From NCBI GenBank assembly GCA_964602655.1, contig CAZRSF010000075.1:1-31265 (forward strand): a DNA stretch of 31,265 nucleotides, read 5' to 3'. Both the position numbers and the translations under genes were made by a program. Positions 14,800 to 23,073 of the stretch are shown in pieces (the first letter of the stretch is position 1; each line of letters starts with the position of its first letter). The notes below the pieces were generated by a model, which did no database searches, was not told the DNA's origin, and saw nothing but the letters and a program-made list of their open reading frames with translations. The stretch comes from Moduliflexus sp964602655 (lineage in GTDB: Bacteria > Moduliflexota > Moduliflexia > Moduliflexales > Moduliflexaceae).

Positions 14800-17484
14800 T
14801 TAATTGATTTTCCCGATATTCACCGCACACGCTTTATATTCTGCGGTCTGCGTGACCGGATCATACGCGGCATTGGTCAACCAGTTCGCGCAGGCGTCGC
14901 GGAAATGGAACGCCATCCAGACCATGCCGGGCGGCACTTGTTCCGTGACGCGGGCTTTGACCTTTACTTCGCCGCGCCGCGACCAGACCCGGATATATTC
15001 GCCGTCGGCGATGTTCAATCGCGCCGCATCTGTCAACGCAATATCGGCGGTTTCCTCTGACAGCAGTTGATTCAAGCCAGACCGTCCGGTCTGCGTCCGC
15101 GTATGATAATGATACAACCGACGACCGGTGCTCAAGACAAACGGGAATTCGGCGTCGGCGACTTCCGCAGGCGGCGTCCAATCTACCACGGTAAACATCC
15201 CTTTGCCCTGCGTGAACTTGCCATCGCGGTGCAAGAAACTCGTCCCCGGATGTTCCACCGTCGGACACGGCCATTGCAACCCATCCTTTTCGATTCGGCG
15301 ATATTTGATGCCGCCGAGCGCCGGGGCTAAGACCGAAATTTCGTTGTCCCAAAGCTCCTGCCCGCTATTCGACGTCCACTCGACTCCGAACCGTTTGGCG
15401 AGTTCTTTGAAAATCCACCAATTCGGTTTGGCCTGTCCCGGAGGCGTTTTAATCTTCCGAACGCGGCTGACGCGCCGTTCGCTGTTAGTAAACGTGCCGT
15501 CATCTTCGCACCAGGCCGCCGCTGGGAAAATCACATCCGCGAACCGGGTCGTTTCGGTCTGAAAAATGTCCTGACAGATGACAAATTCCGCGGATTCCAG
15601 TTCATGTTCGACCTGGGTGATATTCGGCTCGGTATTCGCCAGATTTTCCCCAAAGATGTAAAATACTTTGACCTTGCCTTTGGTCAAGCCTTCCATCATT
15701 TGCGGAATCATCAAACCGACCTTATCGGGCAAGTCACTTACGCCCCAGGCTTTCTCGAATTTCGCCCGCGCAGCATCATCCGTCACGCGCTGATAGCCCG
15801 GAAACACGTTCGGCAGCGCGCCCATATCGCATGCGCCCTGCACGTTGTTTTGCCCGCGCAGCGGATTCACCCCGCCGTATTCCATGCCCAAATTGCCGAG
15901 CAGCATCTGCAAATTCGCCGTTGACATGACGTTGTTGCGTCCGCACGTATGTTCCGTAATGCCGAGCGTATAGCAGAGCATCGAGGGCTTGACCGACGCT
16001 AACAGATGCGCGATCTCGCGAATTTGTTCCACGCTCACGCCTGAGATGTCCGCCGCTTTTTCCGGCGGATAGTTCATGATTCCAGCCTTGAACTCCTCGA
16101 AATTGGTGCAATTTTTACTCACAAACTCTTGATCATACAGATTTTCCGTGATCAAGACATGCATAATGCCATTCAAGAAGGCAATATCCGACCCGACTTT
16201 GAGTTGGGCAAAGATGTCCGCAAAATCAACCAACGGTTGTCTGCGGGGGTCAGCCACAATCAGTTTCGCGCCGTTCTCCACGGCGTTTTTCAAGAACGTC
16301 GCCGCCACCGGATGGGCTTCGATCATATTCGTCCCGATACAGAAAAACATTTTCGCTTTGCTGAATTCCGCAAACGAATTCGTCATCGCGCCTGAACCAA
16401 AAGATGTTGCCAGACCGGCAACAGTAGGAGCGTGTCAGGTACGGGCGCAGTGATCGAGGTTATTGGTCTTGAAGACCGCCCGGAAGAGCTTCTGCATCTG
16501 GTACGAATCTTCATTGATGCTCCGGGCGCAACTGACGCCAGCAATCGCATCCGGGCCGTCCGTCGCAATGACCGCTTTGATTTTGTTCGCGACTAAATCC
16601 AACGCTTCATCCCAGGACGCCTCATGGAATACGCCGTCCTTTTTGATCAATGGCGTCTTCAAGCGATCTTCGGCATAGATAAAATCGTAGCCATAGCGCC
16701 CTTTCACGCATAACCGCCCTTGATTCGGAGCGCCATTTTCCACGCCGGCCACTTGCACGATCTGCTCGCCATTGACATGGAGTTCCTGTTGACAGCCGAC
16801 GCCGCAATACGGGCAGGTTGTGCGCACCTTTTTCGTGTCCCACGCGCGCCCCTTCCGAATCGCCTTTTTATCAATAATCGCGCCGACCGGGCAGCTTTGC
16901 GAACATTCCCCGCATTGGACGCAGGTAGATTCCCCCATCGCGGCATCAATATCAAACCCGATCTCCGTCGCAAAGCCTCTGGACTGGAAACCAAGCACGC
17001 GATTCACCACGCCATGTTGGCACGCTTCGACACAGCGCCCGCACAAGATGCATTTCGAACGGTCGATCTGAATAAACGCCGAACTCGCGTCTTTGCGCCG
17101 ATCAGTCCCTTCGAATGTCATCGTTGGCGTCTCAATCCCCAAATAATAGGCGGCCTCCTGCAATTCACACGCGCCGTTCTGTTCGCAGGCCAAACACTCG
17201 TGATGGCCGGAAGACAACAATAAATCAACAGTAAATTTTTGCGATTGCAACACGGCGGGAGAGTCCGTCGTGATGACCATCCCTTCTTGCACCGGGGTGT
17301 TACACGACGTGCATAATCCGCGAACGCCCTGCACTTCCACCGCGCAGACGCGGCATCTGGCCATCGCGCCCAATTTCTCGAGATAACACAGCGAGGGGAT
17401 ATACACGCCATTTGCCCGCGCAGCCTGCAAAATGGTTTGACCAGATTCGGCAGCGCATACGCGCCCATTAATCGTTACTTGCAT
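14800..17484 (-). CDS. fdhA: Selenocysteine-containing formate dehydrogenase, alpha subunit (NuoG-like N-terminus)
   Basis: This 894-residue molybdenum or tungsten enzyme oxidises formate or reduces CO2. In order it has a [2Fe-2S] domain (Cys 33, 44, 47, 61), a His-Cys3 cluster (HHECLACEQNGAC, 94-106), two ferredoxin [4Fe-4S] sites (Cys 145/148/151/155 and 188/191/194/198) and the catalytic [4Fe-4S] site (TTCPYCGVGC, 222-231; Cys 259). The bis-pterin oxidoreductase domain follows. An in-frame TGA (16437-16435) is codon 350, in DHCART-U-HAPTVAGLA, exactly where this family carries Sec or Cys, and a SECIS hairpin follows it. Reading simply continues to 14800, so this is one gene and not two. 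ATG 17484 has AGGAGG just upstream. There is no Tat signal, so the enzyme is cytoplasmic. Partner electron-transfer subunits are not in the window. SelA, SelB, SelD and tRNA-Sec must be encoded elsewhere. Confidence 0.95.
16400..16437 (-). promoter_or_regulatory. Bacterial SECIS element in the formate dehydrogenase gene
   Basis: On the coding strand the TGA is followed by 11 nt, then the stem TGTTGCC / GGCAACA (16423-16417 and 16411-16405) capped by the loop GGTCT. The distance from the UGA and the GGUCU loop match what is known of the E. coli fdhF SECIS bound by SelB. The element lies inside the coding sequence, as in other bacteria. Confidence 0.93.
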
Positions 17485-17640
17485 AGGTTCCTCCTTTGTT
17501 GAAAAAGCCGACGTTAACCTCTTGTGTAAATGCCGAGTATGGCCGACTCCGATATGACATCTCAAACAAACCCCTTCATTGATTCACCTCAACCCAATCC
17601 TGTCAAAAGATTGTTGAATAGCGATATAATATGTCATTTA

Positions 17641-17720
17641 TTTTCCTGTTATAAATTGCAAGTTATTTTTCAGAAAAAATACGTAATAAAATAACGTAAA
17701 ATAACATATTATAACAATAT
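17641..17720. promoter_or_regulatory. AT-rich divergent control region with 10-bp-phased ATAAC repeats
   Basis: The 334-bp gap between divergent fdhA and tlyA (17485-17818) holds no gene. Its AT-rich core has ATAAC at 17691, 17701 and 17711, exactly 10 bp apart, and the reverse motif GTTAT at 17648 and 17662. Such helical phasing suggests binding of a regulator on one face of the DNA. TATAAT-like sequences are frequent on both strands here, so the exact promoters cannot be fixed. The protein that binds is unknown. Confidence 0.4.
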
Positions 17721-17818
17721 GGCTCGTTAGACGCATTCAATCTGCGCCCGAATCATTCCGGAGTTTTTCTTGCTCCGAGTCTTGACAAAAACACGACGTC
17801 TTCTTTCATCAGTGTGTT

Positions 17819-18562
17819 ATGTCGAAAACTCGTCTTGATACCTTGCTGACAGACCTCGGCCTTGTGCCGAGCCGCGAACAGGCCAAACGCTTGATCCTTG
17901 CCGGATTGGTGTTGGTGAACGAACAGAAGATTGATAAAGCCGGAACAAGCGTGCCGGACGACGCGGAGATTCGCCTGCTCGGTCAGGAACATCCGTTTGT
18001 CGGGCGCGGCGGAATGAAATTGGACAAGGCGCTGCAAGAATTTGGCGTTGATGTGACTGAGAAGGTTGCAATTGATGTGGGCGCATCTACCGGCGGCTTT
18101 ACCGATTGTTTGCTGCAACGCGGCGCGAAAAAGGTGTATGCGGTGGATGTCGGCTACGGCCAGCTTGCCTGGAAACTCATCAGTGATCCGCGTGTCATCA
18201 ATCGGGAGCGGGTGAACGTGCGCAATCTGTCGCCCGCCGATTTCGACGAACCGTTCGACATCGCCGTGATTGACCTGTCGTTTATTTCCCTGAACAAAGT
18301 GTTGACGCCGATCTGTTCGTTGCTGAAACCAGGCGCAACAATGATTGCGCTCGTCAAGCCGCAATTCGAAGTGGGCAAAGGGGAAGTCGGCAAAGGCGGC
18401 GTGGTGAAATCCGCCGAGCAGCATCAGCGCGTGCTTCAGGATGTGCAGGATTACGCCGTCTCAATCGGCCTGAACGTGCAAGGCGTGATCGAATCGCCGA
18501 TCAAAGGCGCAAAAGGCAATACGGAATTTTTGCTGTATGCAATTTGGCAAGAGCAAGAGTAG
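17819..18562 (+). CDS. tlyA: TlyA-family rRNA 2'-O-methyltransferase (hemolysin-like)
   Basis: This 247-residue protein has an N-terminal S4 RNA-binding domain (about 3-65; RLDTLLTDLGLVPSREQAK) and a FtsJ-type methyltransferase domain with the SAM loop DVGASTGGFTD (86-96) and AVIDLSFISL. TlyA proteins methylate the ribose of cytidines in 16S and/or 23S rRNA, and some were first described as hemolysins. Length is normal. ATG 17819 fits the S4 start, but no clear ribosome-binding site precedes it. A small hairpin begins one base after the stop, and a strong terminator lies at 18627-18662. The gene stands alone on its strand. Confidence 0.93.
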   Translation: MSKTRLDTLLTDLGLVPSREQAKRLILAGLVLVNEQKIDKAGTSVPDDAEIRLLGQEHPFVGRGGMKLDKALQEFGVDVTEKVAIDVGASTGGFTDCLLQRGAKKVYAVDVGYGQLAWKLISDPRVINRERVNVRNLSPADFDEPFDIAVIDLSFISLNKVLTPICSLLKPGATMIALVKPQFEVGKGEVGKGGVVKSAEQHQRVLQDVQDYAVSIGLNVQGVIESPIKGAKGNTEFLLYAIWQEQE

Positions 18563-18581
18563 GGGCGAGGTCTCCTCGCCC
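18563..18581. repeat. Short palindrome abutting the tlyA stop codon
   Basis: GGGCGAGG-TCT-CCTCGCCC forms an 8-bp stem beginning directly after the TAG of tlyA. It is similar in style to the GGGCG-containing palindromes at 18627 and 30909. Confidence 0.75.
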
Positions 18582-18626
18582 TGTCAAAATCCCAGAAGTT
18601 GAGCATCTGGTGCTTTACCTGATTAC

Positions 18627-18662
18627 CGTAGGGGCGTTCGATTGAACGCCCCTACGTTTTTT
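18627..18662 (+). terminator. Intrinsic terminator downstream of tlyA
   Basis: The arms CGTAGGGGCGTTC (18627-18639) and GAACGCCCCTACG (18644-18656) pair perfectly with a GATT loop, and T6 follows on the + strand. The last codons of the convergent radical SAM gene lie in the right part of this structure. Confidence 0.85.
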
Positions 18663-19476
18663 GTCGCCCATGCCGAAACAGTCCCATAAACGCGATATTC
18701 GCCCGCGCTGCAAGCTGTCGCGCATGAAATTCGAGGGCGTCCCAATACTGGTCGTCGCGCACTAATCGGAAACATTGCTCGGTCGAATGCGGCGCGTAGG
18801 CGTTCAAGGCGTCCTTCACGCCATCCATTCCGCCGCCGCGCGGATTCAACGCTTCGATGCCGACTTCGTCAACTGCGCCGGACAAACGCTCGAATAACAA
18901 ATCAATACCGGAAATCGTCGGCAGATACGGGCTGAGAAACGCATACGTGCGGATGCCGTTGGCGTGTAACGTCTGCAACGCATGAATGCGGCGCGACGGC
19001 GGCGCGGCATGGTGTTCGAACGCCTGCGCGGCAGCGTCGTCAACGGTCATCATGCTCAATCCCACCGAACAGCGCCGAAACTGCTTCAACAGGTCAATAT
19101 CCCGCGTCACGAGGTCGGATTTGGTGAGGATCGAAATGGCGGCCTGATGGTTCAGTAGAACTTCCAACACGCGCCGCGTCAGTTGATATTTCCGTTCGGC
19201 GGGCAAATACGGATCGGTCACGCTGGACAAAAAAATCGTGCCTTCCAGCGGCGTTTTGCGGTGGGACAACTGGCGTTCCAACAATTCCGGCGCATTGATT
19301 TTCACATCGAGAAACGCGCCCCACGCATCTGTGTGGCCGGTGAATCGCTTCATGAAGCGGGCGTAACAATAGACGCAGCCATGTACGCAGCCGGTGTACG
19401 GATTGATGACGTAATCCGCGCCCGGAATGCCGCTGCGCTGCAAAATGCTTTTGACCTGAATTTCCCGAATCGCCAT
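18652..19476 (-). CDS. SPL-family radical SAM protein
   Basis: This 274-residue radical SAM enzyme has the cluster motif CVHGCVYCYAR (Cys 30, 34, 37) soon after INPYTG, as in the spore-photoproduct-lyase-like family found in many bacteria that do not make spores. Other family features are SSVTDPYLPAE and the LTKSDLVTRD strand. The true substrate is unknown. It follows the D,D-carboxypeptidase gene by 12 nt, so they probably share a transcript. The stop lies inside the tlyA terminator hairpin, so the two genes converge with no space between them. Confidence 0.88.
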   Translation of the reverse strand: MAIREIQVKSILQRSGIPGADYVINPYTGCVHGCVYCYARFMKRFTGHTDAWGAFLDVKINAPELLERQLSHRKTPLEGTIFLSSVTDPYLPAERKYQLTRRVLEVLLNHQAAISILTKSDLVTRDIDLLKQFRRCSVGLSMMTVDDAAAQAFEHHAAPPSRRIHALQTLHANGIRTYAFLSPYLPTISGIDLLFERLSGAVDEVGIEALNPRGGGMDGVKDALNAYAPHSTEQCFRLVRDDQYWDALEFHARQLAARANIAFMGLFRHGRQKT

Positions 19477-19488
19477 CGCAGTCTCCGC

Positions 19489-20361
19489 TTATTGGTTCAA
19501 TTGCGATACCTTTTCGAATGTGGAAAAGCCGTTTTTGAGCAATTCTTTCGCCGCGCGATTTCGATCTATTTTCGTCGGCGATCCCATAATCACGGCGATC
19601 AATCGGCGGTCGCCGCGTTTCGCCGTCACGCAGACATTGAACCCCGATTTGCGATGATACCCGGTTTTCAGCCCATCAACGCCTTCCACATTGCGCAGCA
19701 GATAGCGGTTGCTATTGGCAATCGGCAGCGTGTCGTTTCGAAACGTGATTTTGACGGTTGACGTCCAGTTCAGCACTTGCGGAAAATGCTGCAATAACGC
19801 GCGCCCTAACAACGCGATATCATACGCGGACGTAACATTATCCACTTGCCCTTTCGACGGCGGCAGACCATGCACATTGGCAAACACCGTCTCCGTCATG
19901 CCCAATTCTTTCGCTTTGGCGTTCATCAGCGCGACACAAGCGTCCGTACTTCCGGCGAGATATTCCGCCACCGCCACCGCCGCGTCGTTCGCAGAACCGA
20001 TCACCATCGCTTCCAGCAATTCTTCCAGCGTAAACATCTCCCCTTTGGAGAGATAGACTTGCTGTCCGCCCATTTTGCTCGCCCATTCGGAGATGGTCAC
20101 AATATCTGAAAAATGGAGCTTGTCTGCTTGAATTTGCTCCATCGTCAGGTATAATACCATCATTTTCACAAGCGAGGCCGGAATCACGGCGTCATGCGCG
20201 TGCTCCTGCTCTAAAATCTCGCCGGAATCATAATCCATCAGCAAGACCGATTTATACGACGCATTCGCCGCCGCCGCCATGCCTGGTGCAGCCGCGAGCA
20301 GCAAGATCAATACCGCAGCAATATATACGCAATGGGTCATTCGAAAAGGTAAACGTTTCAT
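19489..20361 (-). CDS. D-alanyl-D-alanine carboxypeptidase (peptidase S11, PBP5/DacA-like)
   Basis: This serine D,D-carboxypeptidase trims peptidoglycan pentapeptides on the outer side of the membrane. A signal peptide with hydrophobic core (about 12-30, ending AAAANA) precedes the catalytic domain, which carries all three motifs: SLVK (Ser 63, Lys 66), SAN (123-125) and KTG (232-234). At 290 residues it lacks the C-terminal beta domain and membrane-anchor helix of classical PBP5, as do many short S11 enzymes. ATG 20361 is not preceded by a good ribosome-binding site. The leader carries a hairpin at 20381-20431. Confidence 0.93.
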   Translation of the reverse strand: MKRLPFRMTHCVYIAAVLILLLAAAPGMAAAANASYKSVLLMDYDSGEILEQEHAHDAVIPASLVKMMVLYLTMEQIQADKLHFSDIVTISEWASKMGGQQVYLSKGEMFTLEELLEAMVIGSANDAAVAVAEYLAGSTDACVALMNAKAKELGMTETVFANVHGLPPSKGQVDNVTSAYDIALLGRALLQHFPQVLNWTSTVKITFRNDTLPIANSNRYLLRNVEGVDGLKTGYHRKSGFNVCVTAKRGDRRLIAVIMGSPTKIDRNRAAKELLKNGFSTFEKVSQLNQ

Positions 20362-20380
20362 ATATGTTTATATATTCGTT

Positions 20381-20431
20381 CGTTTTAGGAGAGGATAAAA
20401 AAGGGATTTCCTGTCATCCTGTCCTAAAACG
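20381..20431 (-). promoter_or_regulatory. Hairpin in the leader of the D,D-carboxypeptidase gene
   Basis: The arms CGTTTTAGGAGAGGAT (20381-20396) and ATCCTGTCCTAAAACG (20416-20431) pair with a single mismatch around a 19-base loop. It begins 19 nt upstream of the start codon, so it could influence translation or be an operator. No T-run follows on the gene's strand. Confidence 0.55.
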
Positions 20432-20508
20432 AGATCGCTATAAAAAATCAGCGCATCTCCGTCCGTTCAGCGTCATATCACATTATTCGCATCAGTTGAC
20501 GTATCAAG

Positions 20509-20551
20509 AGGAGTTAAGCTTTGACGGCCAAAGCTTCGCTTTGGCACTCCT
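20509..20551. repeat. Two-stem palindrome, family B, copy 1
   Basis: The layout is AGGAGT, 12 bases, GCCAAAGC-TTC-GCTTTGGC, then ACTCCT. The inner stem is 8 bp and the outer stem 6 bp. A second copy with a changed but still paired inner stem lies at 28396-28445. It is in the 296-bp gap between the PP-loop gene and the carboxypeptidase gene. Confidence 0.85.
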
Positions 20552-20657
20552 GAAACGGATCCCATGCTTATGAATACTGCGATATCATGATGTTCTCGCG
20601 TGACGCTATCAGCGAGGCTGGGCTGATTTGTCAATAGACTTCTTTGAGGAAAGATAT

Positions 20658-21674
20658 TCATTCGCCGATCCGCCATTGATTCGGGTCCAGCAGGGCGTTG
20701 GGTACGATGGTCTCGGCGCGCTGCTCGTTATCGCGGAAGAAATCTACAGTGGCGCGGTCGGCGTGTTTCGCTTTCGTGTATTTGACGATTATCTGAGCGA
20801 TTTGCTTGAATTGAGCGTCGTCCGGTTCGCCGACAATCACGACGAGCGGCCCGGCGATGTCCCGCGCGGTCGCCGTCCAACGTCCGGCGGCATGCTGCGC
20901 GAGAAAATCGTTATCCACTTCATGGCGTCCGACAATGATTTTCAGGTTGTCCGCCAGTCGAAAATGCCGCCCAAGTTTCAGCAGCATCACGTCATTCGTC
21001 GTGAGCAGCGCTTCGGGCGTATGCGCGAACAATTCTTGTAACCGGATCGAAAAATGCGGGTCGTTCAACAAACATCCGCCCGCCGGCTGCTGGAAACTGA
21101 GATCGTATTGACGCGCCAACGCCAACTGGGGATGACGACCTCGCCCGGAAATCGCCAGTAATCGTTCGCGATCCACCCAGCCTTGCTGTTCGGGAATCGT
21201 GGGCTCAAGAATTTTGGCCGAGAGCGGACGGAGCAAATAACCGCGCAAACCGGAGCGCTGCTCGATCAAGCGCATGGTCGGCAATTGCTGTGACATTGGC
21301 CGCTGCCCCACGACTTCGCCGGTGAAAATAAACTGCGCCTGATGCGCGTCCATATACGCTTTGGCCTGTTGCAAAATAAAAATTTTACAGTCAATGCAGG
21401 GGTTCATTTCCGAGCCATAGCCGTGTTTCGGATGCAACACCACATTCAAAAACGCGTCGGTCACGTCAATATCTTGAATCACGACGCCTAATTTGTGTTC
21501 GATGTCGGCGAGATCGATCTCGGCGGCCTTGTGCTTGATTTGCCGGTCGAGATGCAGCGATTCGAAGCCGATATTGTAGTGCAGCACGTCAACGTCAATG
21601 CCCTGATCTTTGATCAATTTAATCGCCAGCAGACTGTCTAAACCGCCAGAAAACATACCAATCGCTTTTATCAT
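20658..21674 (-). CDS. PP-loop ATP pyrophosphatase, thiouridylase-like
   Basis: This 338-residue protein has an N-terminal PP-loop (FSGGLDS, 8-14) that adenylates a substrate. A Cys pair is in NPCIDCK (Cys 93, Cys 96), and a third conserved Cys lies in QPAGGCLLNDPHF (Cys 201). The layout recalls tRNA 2-thiouridylases (MnmA) and ThiI, in which such cysteines carry sulfur. A C-terminal region follows in which relatives often carry a DUF814/NFACT-R-like domain. The precise target is unknown. The start is supported by GGGAG. The zinc-ribbon gene lies 43 bp upstream on the same strand. Confidence 0.8.
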   Translation of the reverse strand: MIKAIGMFSGGLDSLLAIKLIKDQGIDVDVLHYNIGFESLHLDRQIKHKAAEIDLADIEHKLGVVIQDIDVTDAFLNVVLHPKHGYGSEMNPCIDCKIFILQQAKAYMDAHQAQFIFTGEVVGQRPMSQQLPTMRLIEQRSGLRGYLLRPLSAKILEPTIPEQQGWVDRERLLAISGRGRHPQLALARQYDLSFQQPAGGCLLNDPHFSIRLQELFAHTPEALLTTNDVMLLKLGRHFRLADNLKIIVGRHEVDNDFLAQHAAGRWTATARDIAGPLVVIVGEPDDAQFKQIAQIIVKYTKAKHADRATVDFFRDNEQRAETIVPNALLDPNQWRIGE

Positions 21675-21717
21675 AATAACGATTCTCCCAATACACGTCT
21701 GTCATTCCATTTGGTCT

Positions 21718-22128
21718 TTATCCCGGATATTGCCTGTAACCTTGCGTAAAAAAGTCAAGTTCCAATTGCACCGCTTCCAGGATTTTGCGCGGACGAAGGG
21801 CGCGATGTTTTCGAAGGCGCGTCGTGTTAACCGGCGCGTACTCTTTCGGAAACAGGAGCGGTGCTGATTCCGATCTCTGCGTGGCCGGGCGCGGCGGTTC
21901 GGGCGGCTGTGATGTTTTCGTCGCCTCGCTGCGCCATTCTTGAAATGTCGCTCCAATCAATGTCCGGCAGTTTGGGCACTTAATCAGATGCGTTGCGTCA
22001 AATACGAGCAGGCAGCTCGGGCAGCGCAACGTTCCCTTTTTCGCCCGCGCTTCATGCAGCCTGGCGGATAAGAGTTTCCCGACTTCCGCATATTTGGCGT
22101 CCTCTTGCGTCTTGACGGCGTTCGACAT
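21718..22128 (-). CDS. Small zinc-ribbon protein of unknown function
   Basis: This 136-residue protein has a short helical N-terminus, one zinc ribbon (Cys 36, 39, 51, 54: LRCPSCLLVF and IKCPNCRTLI) and a basic, proline-rich C-terminal half. There is no membrane helix. The start has GGGAG at good spacing. It is upstream of and co-directional with the PP-loop gene, so they probably form one unit. No specific function can be given. Confidence 0.75.
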   Translation of the reverse strand: MSNAVKTQEDAKYAEVGKLLSARLHEARAKKGTLRCPSCLLVFDATHLIKCPNCRTLIGATFQEWRSEATKTSQPPEPPRPATQRSESAPLLFPKEYAPVNTTRLRKHRALRPRKILEAVQLELDFFTQGYRQYPG

Positions 22129-22190
22129 GATACAAGACTCCCCGTATATACAGATTTATGGCAGGAGGGGTTTTTTTTCGTTTTTTTTCC

Positions 22191-22220
22191 TTTACAAAAG
22201 GACGGGGGAGAGTGTACTAT
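22191..22220 (+). promoter_or_regulatory. Candidate promoter of an intergenic small RNA
   Basis: TTTACA (22191-22196) is one base from the -35 consensus. An 18-bp spacer leads to TACTAT (22215-22220). It would start RNA near 22227. It is just downstream of an unusual run of eight T, CG, eight T, CC. Confidence 0.35.
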
Positions 22221-22226
22221 TGTATC

Positions 22227-22445
22227 ATCAGAGAAACGCAGACAGGTTCGTACACAGACTCTTCGATGACAGGGAACAACTGACAGAACAGCCTCGATAG
22301 ACGCAGAATAACCGATTTTCAGACGCACACGACTCGGCGCGCAGCAGGGCGTACACGTGAGCCACCTTCCAGGAAAGCTCGAATCTCCCCGTTTGCCGCT
22401 GTTGGAAGCTGCGAGGAGTACCAGTCCTTGCAGCTTTCGTTTTTT
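22227..22445 (+). ncRNA. Candidate small RNA, about 220 nt, of unknown family
   Basis: The stretch has a promoter-like sequence on its left and an intrinsic terminator on its right, both on the + strand, and contains no credible ORF. The neighbouring gene on the left is on the minus strand, and the next + gene starts 630 bp beyond, so the terminator has no coding gene to serve. The size is near that of 6S RNA, but I could not fit the 6S fold and do not claim it. It could also be a long leader with an attenuator for the gene at 23074. Confidence 0.45.
22403..22445 (+). terminator. Orphan intrinsic terminator
   Basis: AAGCTGCGAGGA (22406-22417) pairs with TCCTTGCAGCTT (22425-22436) over 12 pairs with one G-U, around a 7-base loop. 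The stem extends outward by about three weaker pairs and is followed by T6 at 22440-22445. Confidence 0.8.
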
Positions 22446-23073
22446 GCGGCAACCGTCACATTTTTACAAACGCGTTCTCCTCCTTCATAACGTCTGCATA
22501 CGCTGTAGGTGATATTTCAGAGGCTTGCGCTTATATGGCGGTTGCCTCATGAACGTTCATCTGACAGATTCCGATAACATACATTTTTTCACAATTCAAA
22601 TATAGCGTAAAAAGAAAAGTTTTGTCAAGCAGAAATTATCAGTAACTATAAATATTTTAAGAAGATAGCCCGTGTTGTGAAATTTTTCCACTTATTTTTT
22701 CCTTAAACGTGTAAATTTTTTTTGCTCCGGCAGCAGCAGTAAAAAAATGTAACTATAATAAAAATAAGGAGTAATAAGAAAAAGACCTGTCAGGAAAAGA
22801 TCGATGGGTTGAGAAAAGAAATACTTGACGCCAATCTGCATGTTTTCTATTGTTTTTTGGTCACGATTCAGCGCGTTGTCTCGCGAATGCCCTTTGTCCT
22901 TGGTCGCAGTCAGCATGATCAACAAACTGGACGTTCGCGGGACGGTGAAATAATTGCGAAAATTTTTAACTTTCATCATCGCGCGCTTTTCTGAATAGAC
23001 ACAACCGAATAAAGGAGGGATACTGGCGACATCGTCAGCATATACACGCGCTGTCCGCCAGTCCGAAGAACTC
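22446..23073. other. AT-rich gap without a convincing gene
   Basis: Together with the small-RNA region this is the longest non-coding stretch in the window. It contains a perfect 12-bp palindrome ATGAACGTTCAT at 22549-22560 (a possible operator) and several A and T runs. A strong AGGAGGG at 23013-23019 has no ATG at proper distance; the next in-frame ATG is 23074. Minus-strand frames here are driven by the AT-rich sequence. Confidence 0.6.

Noticed and set aside
14800..17565. Two separate genes or a frameshift in the formate dehydrogenase
   Set aside because: Both parts are in the same frame, separated only by TGA at the known Sec site, with a SECIS hairpin after it.
22227..22445. 6S RNA, tmRNA or a known riboswitch
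   Set aside because: The length suits 6S RNA, but I could not form its closing stem and bubble or find any family signature. A GGTTCGTAC at 22246 is not part of a tRNA-like fold.
22549..22560. LexA-type operator at ATGAACGTTCAT
   Set aside because: The GAAC/GTTC halves have no spacer as a LexA box would require, and no SOS gene is near.
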